This document shows, in pieces, positions 43,143-51,952 of a stretch of 64,000 bases of DNA. This DNA comes from Micromonospora sp. 15K316 (GTDB lineage Bacteria > Actinomycetota > Actinomycetes > Mycobacteriales > Micromonosporaceae). The notes beneath the pieces are model-generated. The model saw only the letters and a program-made list of their open reading frames with translations. It was not told where the DNA came from and ran no database searches. A program made the translations under genes and the position numbers. Position 1 is the stretch's first letter, and each line of letters opens with the position of its first letter. Location of the stretch: positions 1 to 64,000 of the forward strand of contig NZ_SMKG01000007.1 in assembly GCF_004348525.1 (NCBI RefSeq). Direction: 5' to 3'.

Positions 43143-44698
43143 CTGGCCTCACCCCGCAGTCCGGCCCAGTACGCGCCGTCCACCGCCTCGGCGTTCGCGC
43201 GGCGGCGGCGACTCGCCCGGCCCTCGCCGGCCGCCCGCCGGGCCCGCCGGGACGCGAGGTCGACCAGGGTGGGGGTGTCGTCGATCGGCGCCTCCTCGGG
43301 CACGTACCGGGTCGGCGGCCGCCAGTAGTCGGGCTCCTCCGGCACGTCGTCCTCGGCGCTGTGCCGCCCGCCGCCACTCGTCGGCTGCGCGGAGACCGGC
43401 TCGGCGGAGAGGCGTTCGGCCGCCTCCCAGCGGCGCGGGCTGGTCCACGGCTCCTCCGGCTCGTCGACGCGGCGAGCGGGCACCGGGATCCGGGCGGCGG
43501 TATCGGACTCGTCGTGGTCGTCGAGGTCCCGGCGCGGCCCGGCCGATGCCGACACCCGGCCGGTCCGCTCCGGCTCCGCCGCGCGACGCCGCCGCGACCG
43601 GCGCGCCACCGGCGCCACCTCCTCGCCGCGCGAGCCTCGTCCCGCCGGCTCGAACTCCTCGTCCCGCGATCGGCGCGACGCGGGCTCGCCCCCCTCGGCG
43701 CGGTACCGCGCCGACCGCCGGGTCGGCTCCTCGTCCCGCCGACGGCCACGCGGTCGGGTCCGCTCGCCGGCGGCGGCCGGCTCGGGCACCACCGGCACGG
43801 CGAACCGGTCGGCGCCCCGGCGCGTGGACGGCACGGACATCTCGGCGGTGGCCTGCGCCCACTCTGCCTCGCGGCGCTGCCGGGCGGCCTCGGCGGCCCG
43901 CCGGGCCTCGCCGCGGCGGCCGAGGCCGAGCACGGGCCGGCGCCCCTCCTCCACGGGCCGGCCGGCGAGGGCCTTGTTCCTCGCGGCGGCCTGGTTCTGC
44001 TCCCGGCTGCGCCGCCCCAGCGTCACGGAGAGGCGGACGAGCAGCGCCATCACCACCAGCAGCACGCAGGCGAGGTAGCTCAGCGTCACCCACGGCTTGG
44101 CCGCGCGGCCGGCGTTGAGGCCGTGCACCAGGGCGAACGGCCAGGAGGCGTACGCCAACGAGTGCAGCGCCCGCCACAACCACTTCGGACCGACGTTGGC
44201 GAAGCGGGCCCGGATGACGCCTGTCCAGAGCACCGCCACCATCAGCAGCGCGGCGACCGTGCCGAGCCCCACGTAGAGCCCGGCGCCGGAGACGAACGGC
44301 ACCACCGCGTCGGTGCTCGCGGCCCGGCCGGTGGCGATCTTGGTCAGCACGTGGAGGCCGAGGCCGGCGACGCCGAGGACGCCGGTGGCCCGGTGCGCGG
44401 ACTGCAGCAGCACCCGGTGCCGGATCAGCAGGACCAGCCGGTCGGTGGCGAGCAGGCCCAGCATCACGGTGAGGCTGAGCGCGACGAGGGTCACCACCCC
44501 GGCGAAGAACTCGGTGAAGAAGAAGCCGTAGGCGTACGCCCGCTGGCCGGCGCCGGTGAGCATCACCGCCGCCCAGAGCGCCGCGAGGGTGGAGACGATC
44601 AGTACGGTCATCGCGGACCCGGACGAGACGCGCACGCCCCGGCTGCTGGTGCTGGTCCGGACGGCCGTCGCCCTCTGCTTCTGCTTGACCCGGGCCAT
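43139..44698 (-). CDS. Ferric reductase-like di-heme membrane protein with long disordered tail
   Basis: The 519-residue protein starts at an ATG with GAGGAG just upstream. Residues 25-225 hold about six transmembrane helices. Two His pairs have the spacing of ferric-reductase/NOX heme b sites: His102-x13-His116 and His179-x12-His192, so two stacked hemes are expected. No FAD/NAD domain follows; residues 225-519 are a charged, Arg/Glu/Pro-rich disordered tail unlike any flavodomain. The missing flavin/NADH module may be supplied by the NuoF-ferredoxin protein encoded downstream with ATGA overlap. Substrate (metal, quinone or oxygen) is unknown. Confidence 0.85.
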   Translation of the reverse strand: MARVKQKQRATAVRTSTSSRGVRVSSGSAMTVLIVSTLAALWAAVMLTGAGQRAYAYGFFFTEFFAGVVTLVALSLTVMLGLLATDRLVLLIRHRVLLQSAHRATGVLGVAGLGLHVLTKIATGRAASTDAVVPFVSGAGLYVGLGTVAALLMVAVLWTGVIRARFANVGPKWLWRALHSLAYASWPFALVHGLNAGRAAKPWVTLSYLACVLLVVMALLVRLSVTLGRRSREQNQAAARNKALAGRPVEEGRRPVLGLGRRGEARRAAEAARQRREAEWAQATAEMSVPSTRRGADRFAVPVVPEPAAAGERTRPRGRRRDEEPTRRSARYRAEGGEPASRRSRDEEFEPAGRGSRGEEVAPVARRSRRRRAAEPERTGRVSASAGPRRDLDDHDESDTAARIPVPARRVDEPEEPWTSPRRWEAAERLSAEPVSAQPTSGGGRHSAEDDVPEEPDYWRPPTRYVPEEAPIDDTPTLVDLASRRARRAAGEGRASRRRRANAEAVDGAYWAGLRGEAR

Positions 44699-44928
44699 CT
44701 GCTCCTCGATCGTCCCACGGCGGCGGACCGCCGGCCGGCTGCACTCCGCCATCGAGTACGGATCGACGAGGCGGCCGGATCACCGCCGCCGGAGAAATTT
44801 CCCGCCGGATCGAACCGGCGAGCGGGATCACGCGTGCGCCGCCGGCCGAGCCGGTACATAGGAAGCGTCCCGACGGGGAGTATCGGCTGTTTTGGCGTTA
44901 TTCGACCCACTGGGGCGTTGGACCCTCG

Positions 44929-44934
44929 TACAGT
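44929..44934 (+). promoter_or_regulatory. Putative -10 element of a leaderless L,D-transpeptidase transcript
   Basis: TACAGT matches TAnnnT and sits exactly six bases (GATTTC) before the GTG start at 44941; no Shine-Dalgarno is present. Confidence 0.55.
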
Positions 44935-44940
44935 GATTTC

Positions 44941-45849
44941 GTGCCGTTTGACGGAATGAAATCGCCCGGACGTCGGGGCTGGATCGCCGCCGGTGTCGGC
45001 GTACCGGCACTGCTCGTCACCGCGCTGCTCACCGGCCTGGCGCTGACCCCCGGTACGGAACCGGTGGCCAACCGGGCCGCCCCCGTCACCGTGCCGACGC
45101 CGAGCGAGGTCGACCAGAGCCCCGAGGAGAGCGTGCTCCCCGCCGCGCCGGCTCCGCCCGGCCTGCCGGTGGTGACGTACGACCCCGCACCGGGCGGGTT
45201 CCCGGCCGACCCGGCCACCATGGACACCACACCGCTCACCGAGGGGTTGCACCCCACCCGGAAGATCGCCGCGTACGACGCGCCCGGCGGCCGACCGCTC
45301 GCGTTCCTCGCTCCCACCATCAACGGCGTCGAGGTGACCATGCCGATCGCCGACCGGCGGTCGGGGTGGACGGCTGTCCTGCTCCCCTCGGCCAACCGGA
45401 CGCTCGCCTGGCTCCCACCCGGTGGGTACACGGTCGTCCCGCTGCGGGACCAGATCGTGGTGGAGCGTCGCGTGCACCGGCTCACCTGGTACCGGGCCGG
45501 CAAGGCGGTACGCACCTGGGAAGTCAGCCTCGGCCAGCGTGGGCAGGAGACGCCGCTCGGCCGCACCTTCATCCTCGGTCGCACCCCGCCCCCGGAGGAC
45601 GTGTACGGCGGCGTCGACATCTACGCCCTCGGCTCGATCCCCGACGACCTGGACGCGGTCCCGGCCGGCCTGCGTGGCGCGCACATCGGCGTGCACACCT
45701 GGTACCACGACGGCGAGCTGGGCGAGAACACCACCAACGGGTGCATCCGGCTCACCCGCAGCGGCCAGCGCGAGCTGCTCGCCGAGGTACGCCCGGGCAG
45801 CAGCGTGGTGGTGGTCGAGGAGCTGCCCACCCCACCGCCGACCGCGTGA
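44941..45849 (+). CDS. Membrane-anchored L,D-transpeptidase (YkuD)
   Basis: Cross-links peptidoglycan 3-3 or attaches proteins to it. The 302-residue protein has a short cytoplasmic start, one transmembrane helix (about 15-36), a Pro-rich linker and a region similar to an SH3-like domain (residues 105-165). The YkuD domain follows with His252 in HIGVHTWYHDG and the catalytic Cys268 in NTTNGCIRL. Leaderless promoter (see 44929). It is divergent from the di-heme membrane protein and convergent with the response regulator; the short palindrome CCCGGCGGCCGCCGGG at 45885-45900 may terminate it. Confidence 0.93.
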   Translation: MPFDGMKSPGRRGWIAAGVGVPALLVTALLTGLALTPGTEPVANRAAPVTVPTPSEVDQSPEESVLPAAPAPPGLPVVTYDPAPGGFPADPATMDTTPLTEGLHPTRKIAAYDAPGGRPLAFLAPTINGVEVTMPIADRRSGWTAVLLPSANRTLAWLPPGGYTVVPLRDQIVVERRVHRLTWYRAGKAVRTWEVSLGQRGQETPLGRTFILGRTPPPEDVYGGVDIYALGSIPDDLDAVPAGLRGAHIGVHTWYHDGELGENTTNGCIRLTRSGQRELLAEVRPGSSVVVVEELPTPPPTA

Positions 45850-45925
45850 GCCGGACGCCGGCCCGGCATCCGCCCACCACCTGACCCGGCGGCCGCCGGG
45901 GGCGCGGGCCTCGACCGGTCCCGCC

Positions 45926-46549
45926 TCACTCGCCGAGCAGCCAGCCGTTCTGCTCCGCGATGCGGACCGCCTCGGCCCGGTTCCGGGCGCCGGTCTTGCC
46001 GATGGCCGCCGAGAGGTGGTTGCGTACCGTCCCCTCGGACAGGTGCAGCGCGGCGGCGAGGTCCGCCACCGTCCCACCGTCCCGCGCCGCCCGCAGCACG
46101 CCGGTCTCCCGGTCGGTGAGCGGGCTCGCCCCGGTGGCCAGCGTCTCCGCCGCCAGCGTCGGATCGACCACCCGCAGCCCGGCGTGCACCCGGCGGACCG
46201 CCTCGGCGAGCTGGCGCGCCGGGGTGTCCTTGACCACGAAGCCGTTCGCGCCGGCCTCCATGGCCCGGCGCAGGTAGCCGGGTCGGCCGAAGGTCGTCAC
46301 CACCAGCACCCGGCAGCTCGGCAGCGCCGCCCGCAGCGCCGCGGTCGCGGCGATCCCGTCCAGCCCGGGCATCTCCACGTCGAGCAGCGCCACGTCCGGG
46401 CCGGTCCGCAGCGCCTCGCGAACCACCTCGTCGCCCCGCCCGACCTCGGCCACCACTGTCAGGTCCGGTTCGAGGGAGAGCAGCGCCGCCAGCGCGCCCC
46501 GGACCAGCGCCTGGTCGTCGGCGAGCAGCAGCTTGATCGGCTCGGTCAC
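45926..46549 (-). CDS. NarL/DesR-family response regulator
   Basis: The 207-residue regulator has a receiver domain with LLLADDQALVRG, phospho-acceptor Asp57 in LLDVEMP, LVVTTF and the conserved Lys in FVVKDTP. A LuxR-type helix-turn-helix follows (SPLTDRETGVLRAAR, SEGTVRNHLSAAIGKTGA). The GTG start overlaps the kinase stop (GTGA). Last gene of a four-gene operon ABC ATPase, permease, kinase, regulator, so it likely controls that transporter in response to membrane or drug stress. Confidence 0.95.
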   Translation of the reverse strand: MTEPIKLLLADDQALVRGALAALLSLEPDLTVVAEVGRGDEVVREALRTGPDVALLDVEMPGLDGIAATAALRAALPSCRVLVVTTFGRPGYLRRAMEAGANGFVVKDTPARQLAEAVRRVHAGLRVVDPTLAAETLATGASPLTDRETGVLRAARDGGTVADLAAALHLSEGTVRNHLSAAIGKTGARNRAEAVRIAEQNGWLLGE

Positions 46550-47679
46550 CGGGCGGCCCCCGGCAGGTCGACCCGGAGCACGAACCCGCGCCCCGGCGGG
46601 CGACGGCCGACGCTCACCGTCGCGTCGAGCCGTTGGGCCCGCTCCCGCAGCCCGACCAGGCCGTGCCCGGCCGCCGCGGGCTCCGACGTCGGTCCGCGGC
46701 CGTCGTCACTGATCTCCACCGCGTCCGGGCCGACCCGGATCACGCAGTGGCGCGCCCCGCTGTGCCGCACCACGTTCGTCACCCCTTCCCGTACCGCCCA
46801 GCCGAAGAGCTGGTCCCGCTCGGCCGGCAACTCCGGCAGCTCGGCCGGCAGGTCGGCCGCGATGCCCGCGGCGGTCAGCGCCGACCGGGCGCCCGCCACC
46901 TCGTCGGCCAGCCGTACGCCCCGGTACGCCCCGACGGTCCGCCGTACGTCGGCCAGCGCGGCCCGGGCCAGCTGCTCCACCTCGGCGATCTCCGCCGCCG
47001 CCCGGGGCGGGTCCACCTCCACCAGGCGCCCGGCCAACTCGGCCTTGATGGCGACCACGGTGAGCGAGTGCCCGAGGATGTCGTGCAGGTCCCGCGCGGT
47101 CCGGGCCCGCTCCTCGGCGACCGCCAGGCGGCTGATCTCCTGCTGCGCCGCCCGGAGCTCGCCGTTGCGCTGCGCCAGCGCGGCCACGCCGAACATGGCG
47201 AACGAGGCGAGCAGCACGGCGAAGAAGACGCCGCTCACCCCCGACCAGCCGGGCACCAGGTAGCCCGCCACCACCGGTGTGAGCGCGGCGAGCACCACGA
47301 CGACCAGCGCCCACACCCCGGGGAGCAGGAAGACCGCGCCCGTGGCCACGAAGACGAGCGTGGTCATCCAGTCCGCGCCGGTGCCGGGGCTGCCGGCCAG
47401 GCCGAGGGCGAGCAGCCCCAGCAGCAGGGCCGCGGCCCGGCCCCGCGGGATCGGCCGGGCCGTCTGCCGGTGCGCCCGGGCCCACTCGAAGAGCAGCACG
47501 TACGCCACGCCGAAGGCGGCCAGCGAGCCGATCCCGAGCCACCTGCGCCAGGGCTCGGTCTGCGCCAGGGCGGTGCCCAGCGGCACGTTGAGGAAGAAGA
47601 GCCAGACCGCGGCGAGCAACCAGCCGGTGAGCCGCCACATGCGACTCCCCGGCTGGCGCCGACCCGTCGACACGTCCAT
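46546..47679 (-). CDS. Sensor histidine kinase, DesK-like (HisKA_3)
   Basis: From the ATG at 47679 the 377-residue kinase has four to six transmembrane segments (LTGWLLAAVWLFFLN; AAALLLGLLALGLAG; GVWALVVVVLAALTPVVAG), a HisKA_3 helix with the phospho-His in ARTARDLHDILGHSL (His199) and an ATPase domain with EGVTNVVRHSGA, EISDDGRGP and GHGLVGLRER. A GTG nine bases upstream is also possible; TAGCGT lies seven bases before the ATG and could give a leaderless internal transcript. Overlaps the response regulator start. DesK-type kinases often sense membrane state. Confidence 0.93.
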   Translation of the reverse strand: MDVSTGRRQPGSRMWRLTGWLLAAVWLFFLNVPLGTALAQTEPWRRWLGIGSLAAFGVAYVLLFEWARAHRQTARPIPRGRAAALLLGLLALGLAGSPGTGADWMTTLVFVATGAVFLLPGVWALVVVVLAALTPVVAGYLVPGWSGVSGVFFAVLLASFAMFGVAALAQRNGELRAAQQEISRLAVAEERARTARDLHDILGHSLTVVAIKAELAGRLVEVDPPRAAAEIAEVEQLARAALADVRRTVGAYRGVRLADEVAGARSALTAAGIAADLPAELPELPAERDQLFGWAVREGVTNVVRHSGARHCVIRVGPDAVEISDDGRGPTSEPAAAGHGLVGLRERAQRLDATVSVGRRPPGRGFVLRVDLPGAAR

Positions 47680-47707
47680 CGCGTCCACGCTATCGGTCGG
47701 TTCCCGG

Positions 47708-48511
47708 TCAGACCCGTGCGGTGTCCCGGCGGAACAGCCGGGTCGCGCCGAGCGCGAAGAGGACCGTCCAGACGACCAGGTTCGCCAGCGCGGCGACGCT
47801 CACCCCGTCGCCGGTCAGCGGGGCGCGGGCGATCTCGCCGACGCCGTACACCGGGGTGAACCGGGCGACGTCCCGCAGCACGTCGGGCAGCACGTCGAGC
47901 GGGACGAAGAGCCCGCCGAACATCGCCAGCACGGCGAGGATCGGGCCGATGAACTGCATGACGTTCTCCGCCGGGAAGAGGTAGCCGACGAAGAGGCCGA
48001 AGGCGGCGAAGACCAGCGAACCGAGCCACGCCCCGAGACCTGTCGAGAGCCAGACGTCGGCGGGCAGCCGTACGCCGGTCGCGGCGCCGACGGCGAACTC
48101 GACGCAGACCGCGATCAGGCCGAGGACCATCGCGGTGACGGCCTTGATCGCGACGTACGCGGCGGGGCGCAGCGGGGTGAGCCGCAGCTGCCGGCTCCAG
48201 CCCAGCGCCCGCTCGGTGGCGACCGCGGCGCCGATGCTGGTGGTGGCGACCATGGCGGCGTAGACGGCCAGGCTGACCATGATGTACGCGGTCACCGCGC
48301 GGCCGTTGGGGAGCTGCTGCCCCCGCTGCGGCAGGCCGAAGATGAGGAAGAAGACCGCCGGCATGATCAGGGTGAACGCGAGGGTGCGGCGGTTGCGAAG
48401 CACCCGGCGCAGCTCGATGCCGAGCACGGCCGGGGAGAACCCGCCCAGCGCGGGGGGCCGCCGGTCGGGCGCGACGCGGTCGGTGGTGGGGACGCTCAGC
48501 GAGGTGGTCAT
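47708..48511 (-). CDS. ABC-2 type permease
   Basis: The 267-residue protein has six hydrophobic segments and the ABC-2 export pattern (VLRNRRTLAFTLIMPAVFFLIF, then the central helix FVGYLFPAENVMQFIGPILAVLAMFGGLFVPLD broken by short loops). It works with the ATPase encoded two bases upstream. Substrate unknown; drug, lipid or antimicrobial-peptide export are typical. Operon with ATPase, kinase and regulator. Confidence 0.93.
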   Translation of the reverse strand: MTTSLSVPTTDRVAPDRRPPALGGFSPAVLGIELRRVLRNRRTLAFTLIMPAVFFLIFGLPQRGQQLPNGRAVTAYIMVSLAVYAAMVATTSIGAAVATERALGWSRQLRLTPLRPAAYVAIKAVTAMVLGLIAVCVEFAVGAATGVRLPADVWLSTGLGAWLGSLVFAAFGLFVGYLFPAENVMQFIGPILAVLAMFGGLFVPLDVLPDVLRDVARFTPVYGVGEIARAPLTGDGVSVAALANLVVWTVLFALGATRLFRRDTARV

Positions 48512-48513
48512 CG

Positions 48514-49413
48514 TCAGGCTCCGGCGTGGTCGGTGGTGAGGGCGAGGAAGGCGTCTTCGAGGTTGCGGGAGGTGATCTCCACGTCCCGGGCCGCGGTCCG
48601 GGTGAGCAGGTGCCGGGCGACCAGGTCGGAGTCGGCGGTACGCACGAGCACGCTGTCGCCGCGCACCTCCACCGCGTCGACGCCGGGGAGCGCGGCGAGC
48701 GCGGCCTGGTCGGCGCCGGGGAGGGTGGCCCGGACGAGCCGGCCGGCGGCCAGGTTCTTGATCTCGGCGGTGGTGCCGTCGGCCACGATCCGCCCCTGCC
48801 GGACGAGCACGATCCGGTCGGCGTACGCGTCGGCCTCGTCGAGGTAGTGGGTGGCGAAGATGACGGTCCGTCCGGACCGGGCGTCACGCCGCAGCGCCTG
48901 CCAGAACTCGCGCCGCCCCTCGACGTCCATCCCGGTGGTCGGCTCGTCGAGCACCATCAGGTCCGGGTCGGGCAGCAGGGCGAGGGCGAAGCGGAGTCGC
49001 TGCTGCTGGCCGCCGGAGCACTTGCCCACCACCCGGTCGGCGATGCCGGTGATCCCGGCCCGATCCAGCACCTCCTCGGCGGGGCGGCTGTGCCGGTAGA
49101 GGTTGGCGGTCAGCCGTACCGTCTCGCCGACGGTCAGGTCCTTGAGCAGACCGCCGGTCTGCAGCACCGCGGCGACCCGGCCGCGCGCCACCGCGTCCGC
49201 CGGGTCGCCGCCGAGGATGCGGACCGAGCCGGCGTCCGCGCGGGCCAGGCCGAGCAGCATGTCGATGGTGGTGGTCTTGCCGGCGCCGTTCGGGCCGAGG
49301 AAGGCGACCACCTCGCCGGGCTCCACCCGCAGGCTCAGCCCGTCGACTGCGGTGACCGCGCCGAAGGTCTTGGTGAGGCCGCTCAGCTCCACGGCCGGTT
49401 GCGTGCTCGTCAT
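48514..49413 (-). CDS. ABC transporter ATP-binding protein
   Basis: The 299-residue ATPase (from the ATG at 49413; one at 49422 is equally possible) has Walker A GPNGAGKTTT, signature CSGGQQQRL, Walker B LMVLDEPTTG and the H-loop ATHYLDEADAYAD. After the nucleotide-binding domain comes an extra C-terminal segment of about 80 residues (LVRATLPGADQAALAALPG...), usual in drug/natamycin-type exporters. It pairs with the permease two bases downstream. No strong ribosome site precedes the start. Confidence 0.95.
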   Translation of the reverse strand: MTSTQPAVELSGLTKTFGAVTAVDGLSLRVEPGEVVAFLGPNGAGKTTTIDMLLGLARADAGSVRILGGDPADAVARGRVAAVLQTGGLLKDLTVGETVRLTANLYRHSRPAEEVLDRAGITGIADRVVGKCSGGQQQRLRFALALLPDPDLMVLDEPTTGMDVEGRREFWQALRRDARSGRTVIFATHYLDEADAYADRIVLVRQGRIVADGTTAEIKNLAAGRLVRATLPGADQAALAALPGVDAVEVRGDSVLVRTADSDLVARHLLTRTAARDVEITSRNLEDAFLALTTDHAGA

Positions 49414-49520
49414 GGCAATCATGCTCGTGCGCCGCGGCGCTTCGCACCCCGAGCGCCCGTCACGTTCCCACCGTGACATTTGTCAGGGGCGGGGGCGGTG
49501 GTGCGCCCCCGCCCGGTGAG

Positions 49521-50987
49521 TCAGTGCTGTCCCGGTTCCGGTTCGCGGGCACGCCGGGGCAGCAGGAACGCGGCGATGACGGTGCCGGCGAGCAGCGCCG
49601 CCTCGAGCCAGAGCGTGGCCCGGACCGCCGAGCCGGCTCCGTCGTCGGAGAACCGGGCGAAGAAGACGGTGCCGAGCACCGCCACGCCCAGCGCGCCGCC
49701 GAGTTGCTGGACGGCGGTGAGCGTGCCCGAGGCCGAACCGGTCTCGGCCGGCTCCACTCCGGAGAGCACGATGTCGAAGAACGGGGCCATCACCAGGCCC
49801 ATCCCGAACCCGACCACCAGCAGCGCGGGCACCAGCCGCCACGGCGTGACCTCCCCGCCGGCGAGTCGCAGGGTCAGCAGCATCCCGCCGACGCCGGCCA
49901 GCACCACGAGCAGTCCGGCGTGGATGAGCGTCCGGCCCAGCCGCTGGGCCAGGCCGACACCGGCGATCACGAAGGCCGCCACCATGCCGAGTGCCTGCGG
50001 TACGCCGGCCAGCCCGGCCTTCAGCGGCGAGTACCCGAGGCCGAGCTGGAGGTAGAGGCTGAACACCAGCGAGAACCCGGTGAGCGCGGTGAAGAACGCC
50101 AGCCCGGCGACGAGACCACCGCTGAACGCGCGACGGCGGAAGAGCGCCGGCACCACGAGGGGATCGCGGCCGGCGCGCTGCCGGCGTACCTCGTGACGGG
50201 CGAAGACGGCGAAGACGGCGACGGCGGCCACGAGCATCGCGTACATCCAGCCCGGCCAGCCCTGCTCGCGGCCCTGCACCAGCGGGTAGACCAGGAGCAC
50301 CGCGCCGAGCGCGACCAGGCCGACGCCCGGCAGGTCGAGCCGGGAGGCGTGGGCGGGGCGGGACTCCGGCAGGAAGCGCAGCGCGCCGAGCGTCGCGAGC
50401 AGGCCGAGCGGCAGGTTGATCAGGAAGATGGCCCGCCAGCCGGTGCCCCAGAGGTCGGCGTCGACCAGCCATCCCGCGAGGATCGGGCCGCCGACCGCGG
50501 AGATCCCCATGACCGGGCCGAACGCGCCGAACGCGGCGGCCAGCTCCCGGGGCGGGAAGACCTCCTTGATGATGCCGAGGCCCTGCGGGAGCAGGACCGC
50601 GCCGAAGAGCCCCTGCGCGACCCGGGAGGCGACCAGCATTCCGGGCGCGACGGAGACGGCGCAGAGCGCCGAGGCGACGGTGAAGCCCAGCACCCCGATC
50701 AGGAACATCCGGCGCCGGCCGTAGAGGTCGCCCAGCCGCCCGCCGGTGATCAGGCCGATCGCCATGGCGAGCGTGTAGCCGGCGCCGAGCCACTGGATCA
50801 GGCTCGCCGAGCCGCCCAGGTCGGCGCGGATGGCGGGACCGGCGAGGTTGGTGACGAGCACGTCGAGGAGGTCCATGACCTCCGCGGCGAGGATGACGGC
50901 GAGGGCGAACCAGCGCCAACGGTACGGCCGGGGCTCGGCTGCGGACGGCGGCGCGTCACCCGCCGGCCCGACGGTGACCTGGGACAT
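49521..50987 (-). CDS. MFS drug exporter, EmrB/QacA (DHA2, 14-TM) type
   Basis: Proton-driven multidrug or antiseptic export. The 488-residue protein has about fourteen hydrophobic segments and DHA2 signatures: MDLLDVLVTNLAGPAI in the first helix, GGRLGDLYGRRRMFLIG loop motif, and the antiporter-type motif near GPILAGWLVD. The ATG has AAGGAG eight bases upstream. It is divergent from a TetR regulator; the 111-base gap holds three GAAC-N3-GTTC dyads, a likely shared operator. Target drugs cannot be read from sequence. Confidence 0.94.
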   Translation of the reverse strand: MSQVTVGPAGDAPPSAAEPRPYRWRWFALAVILAAEVMDLLDVLVTNLAGPAIRADLGGSASLIQWLGAGYTLAMAIGLITGGRLGDLYGRRRMFLIGVLGFTVASALCAVSVAPGMLVASRVAQGLFGAVLLPQGLGIIKEVFPPRELAAAFGAFGPVMGISAVGGPILAGWLVDADLWGTGWRAIFLINLPLGLLATLGALRFLPESRPAHASRLDLPGVGLVALGAVLLVYPLVQGREQGWPGWMYAMLVAAVAVFAVFARHEVRRQRAGRDPLVVPALFRRRAFSGGLVAGLAFFTALTGFSLVFSLYLQLGLGYSPLKAGLAGVPQALGMVAAFVIAGVGLAQRLGRTLIHAGLLVVLAGVGGMLLTLRLAGGEVTPWRLVPALLVVGFGMGLVMAPFFDIVLSGVEPAETGSASGTLTAVQQLGGALGVAVLGTVFFARFSDDGAGSAVRATLWLEAALLAGTVIAAFLLPRRAREPEPGQH

Positions 50988-51011
50988 CAGAACTCCTTGA
51001 AACCGATGAGC

Positions 51012-51057
51012 GAACGCTGTTCGTTAACGAACACTGTTCTAACAGCGAACACGGTTC
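51012..51057. promoter_or_regulatory. Triple-dyad TetR operator between exporter and regulator
   Basis: Three 11-bp dyads of form GAAC-N3-GTTC occur at 51012-51022, 51029-51039 and 51047-51057, with starts 17 and 18 bases apart (each within a 12-mer CGAACxCxGTTC). The first two arms also create a perfect 16-bp palindrome (51018-51033, TGTTCGTTAACGAACA). The spacing is close to 1.7 helical turns, suggesting several repressor dimers on neighbouring faces. The region is A/T-rich compared with the coding DNA and must hold both promoters. Confidence 0.75.
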
Positions 51058-51098
51058 TCCGGCAAGTACGATGTCGGGGTCCCGATCCGGAGGTGACC

Positions 51099-51818
51099 GT
51101 GAGCGACCTGCCCGACCCGCCGTGGCGTACCCCCGCCCGCAGCCGCCCGACGCGCCGGCCGCTGAGCCGGCAGGTCGTGGTGGATGCCGCCCTGGCCCTC
51201 CTCGGCCGGGAGGGACTGGGCGCACTGAGCATGCGACGGGTCGCGCAGGAGCTGGGCACCGGTCCGGCCTCTCTCTACGCGCACGTCTCCGGCAAGGAGG
51301 AGCTGCTGGAGCTGCTGCTGGATCGGGTCAGCGCCGCCATCACCGTCCCCGAACCGGACCCGCAGCGCTGGGCCGACCAGATCAAGGAGGTGGCCTGGCA
51401 GGCGTACCGCGTCTACGCGGCCCACACCAACCTGGCGCTCGCCTCCCTGGCCACCATCCCCACCGGGCCGAACGCGCTGCGGGTCACCGAGGGGATGCTG
51501 GCCATCCTGCTCGCGGGCGGGGTACCGCCCCAGCCGGCGGCCTGGTTCCTGGACCGGCTCTTCCTCTACATCGCCGGGGACGCCTACGAGGGGGCGCTCT
51601 TCGGCGAGAAGGTCCGCGCCTCCGGCAAGGACCTCGACGGTTACTGGACCGGGCTGCTCGGGCAGCTCCGCGAGTACTACCTCAGCCTGCCGGCCGACCG
51701 CTTCCCCCACACGCTCGCCCACCTCGACGAGCTGATGGCCGGCGGCGGGGACGAGCGGTTCAAGTTCGGCCTCGACCTGCTGGTGCAGGGCGTCGCCCAG
51801 TACGCCGCTCCCCGCTGA
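51099..51818 (+). CDS. TetR-family repressor of the divergent MFS exporter
   Basis: The 239-residue regulator has an N-terminal helix-turn-helix (SRQVVVDAALALLGREGLGA, SMRRVAQELGTGPASLYAHV, KEELLELLLD) and a TetR_C-type ligand domain (about residues 85-225) with a pocket-forming stretch VTEGMLAILLAGGVPPQPAAW. The GTG at 51099 follows GGAGG by five bases. It is divergent from the EmrB-type exporter and probably represses both through the triple dyad. A nine-copy heptanucleotide repeat begins two bases after its stop. Confidence 0.94.
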   Translation: MSDLPDPPWRTPARSRPTRRPLSRQVVVDAALALLGREGLGALSMRRVAQELGTGPASLYAHVSGKEELLELLLDRVSAAITVPEPDPQRWADQIKEVAWQAYRVYAAHTNLALASLATIPTGPNALRVTEGMLAILLAGGVPPQPAAWFLDRLFLYIAGDAYEGALFGEKVRASGKDLDGYWTGLLGQLREYYLSLPADRFPHTLAHLDELMAGGGDERFKFGLDLLVQGVAQYAAPR

Positions 51819-51820
51819 GC

Positions 51821-51883
51821 GCGGGCTGCGGGCTGCGGGCTGCGGGCTGCGGGCTGCGGGCTGCGGGCTGCGGGCTGCGGGCT
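51821..51883. repeat. Nine perfect copies of a 7-bp tandem repeat
   Basis: The unit GCGGGCT is repeated exactly nine times without a mismatch, directly after the TetR stop and about 70 bases before the hydrolase gene. Sevens do not keep reading frame, fitting a non-coding location. A perfect array suggests recent slippage and possible copy-number variation between strains. Confidence 0.9.
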
Positions 51884-51952
51884 GGAAGGATTCCGGCCGC
51901 GCCAACCGGGTAACCGCCGGGGTCCGCACGTCGCGACCGGGGAGGGACGCCG

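Noticed and set aside
51821..51883. CRISPR-like array
   Set aside because: The repeat is 7 bp with no spacers and no cas genes; it is a simple tandem repeat.
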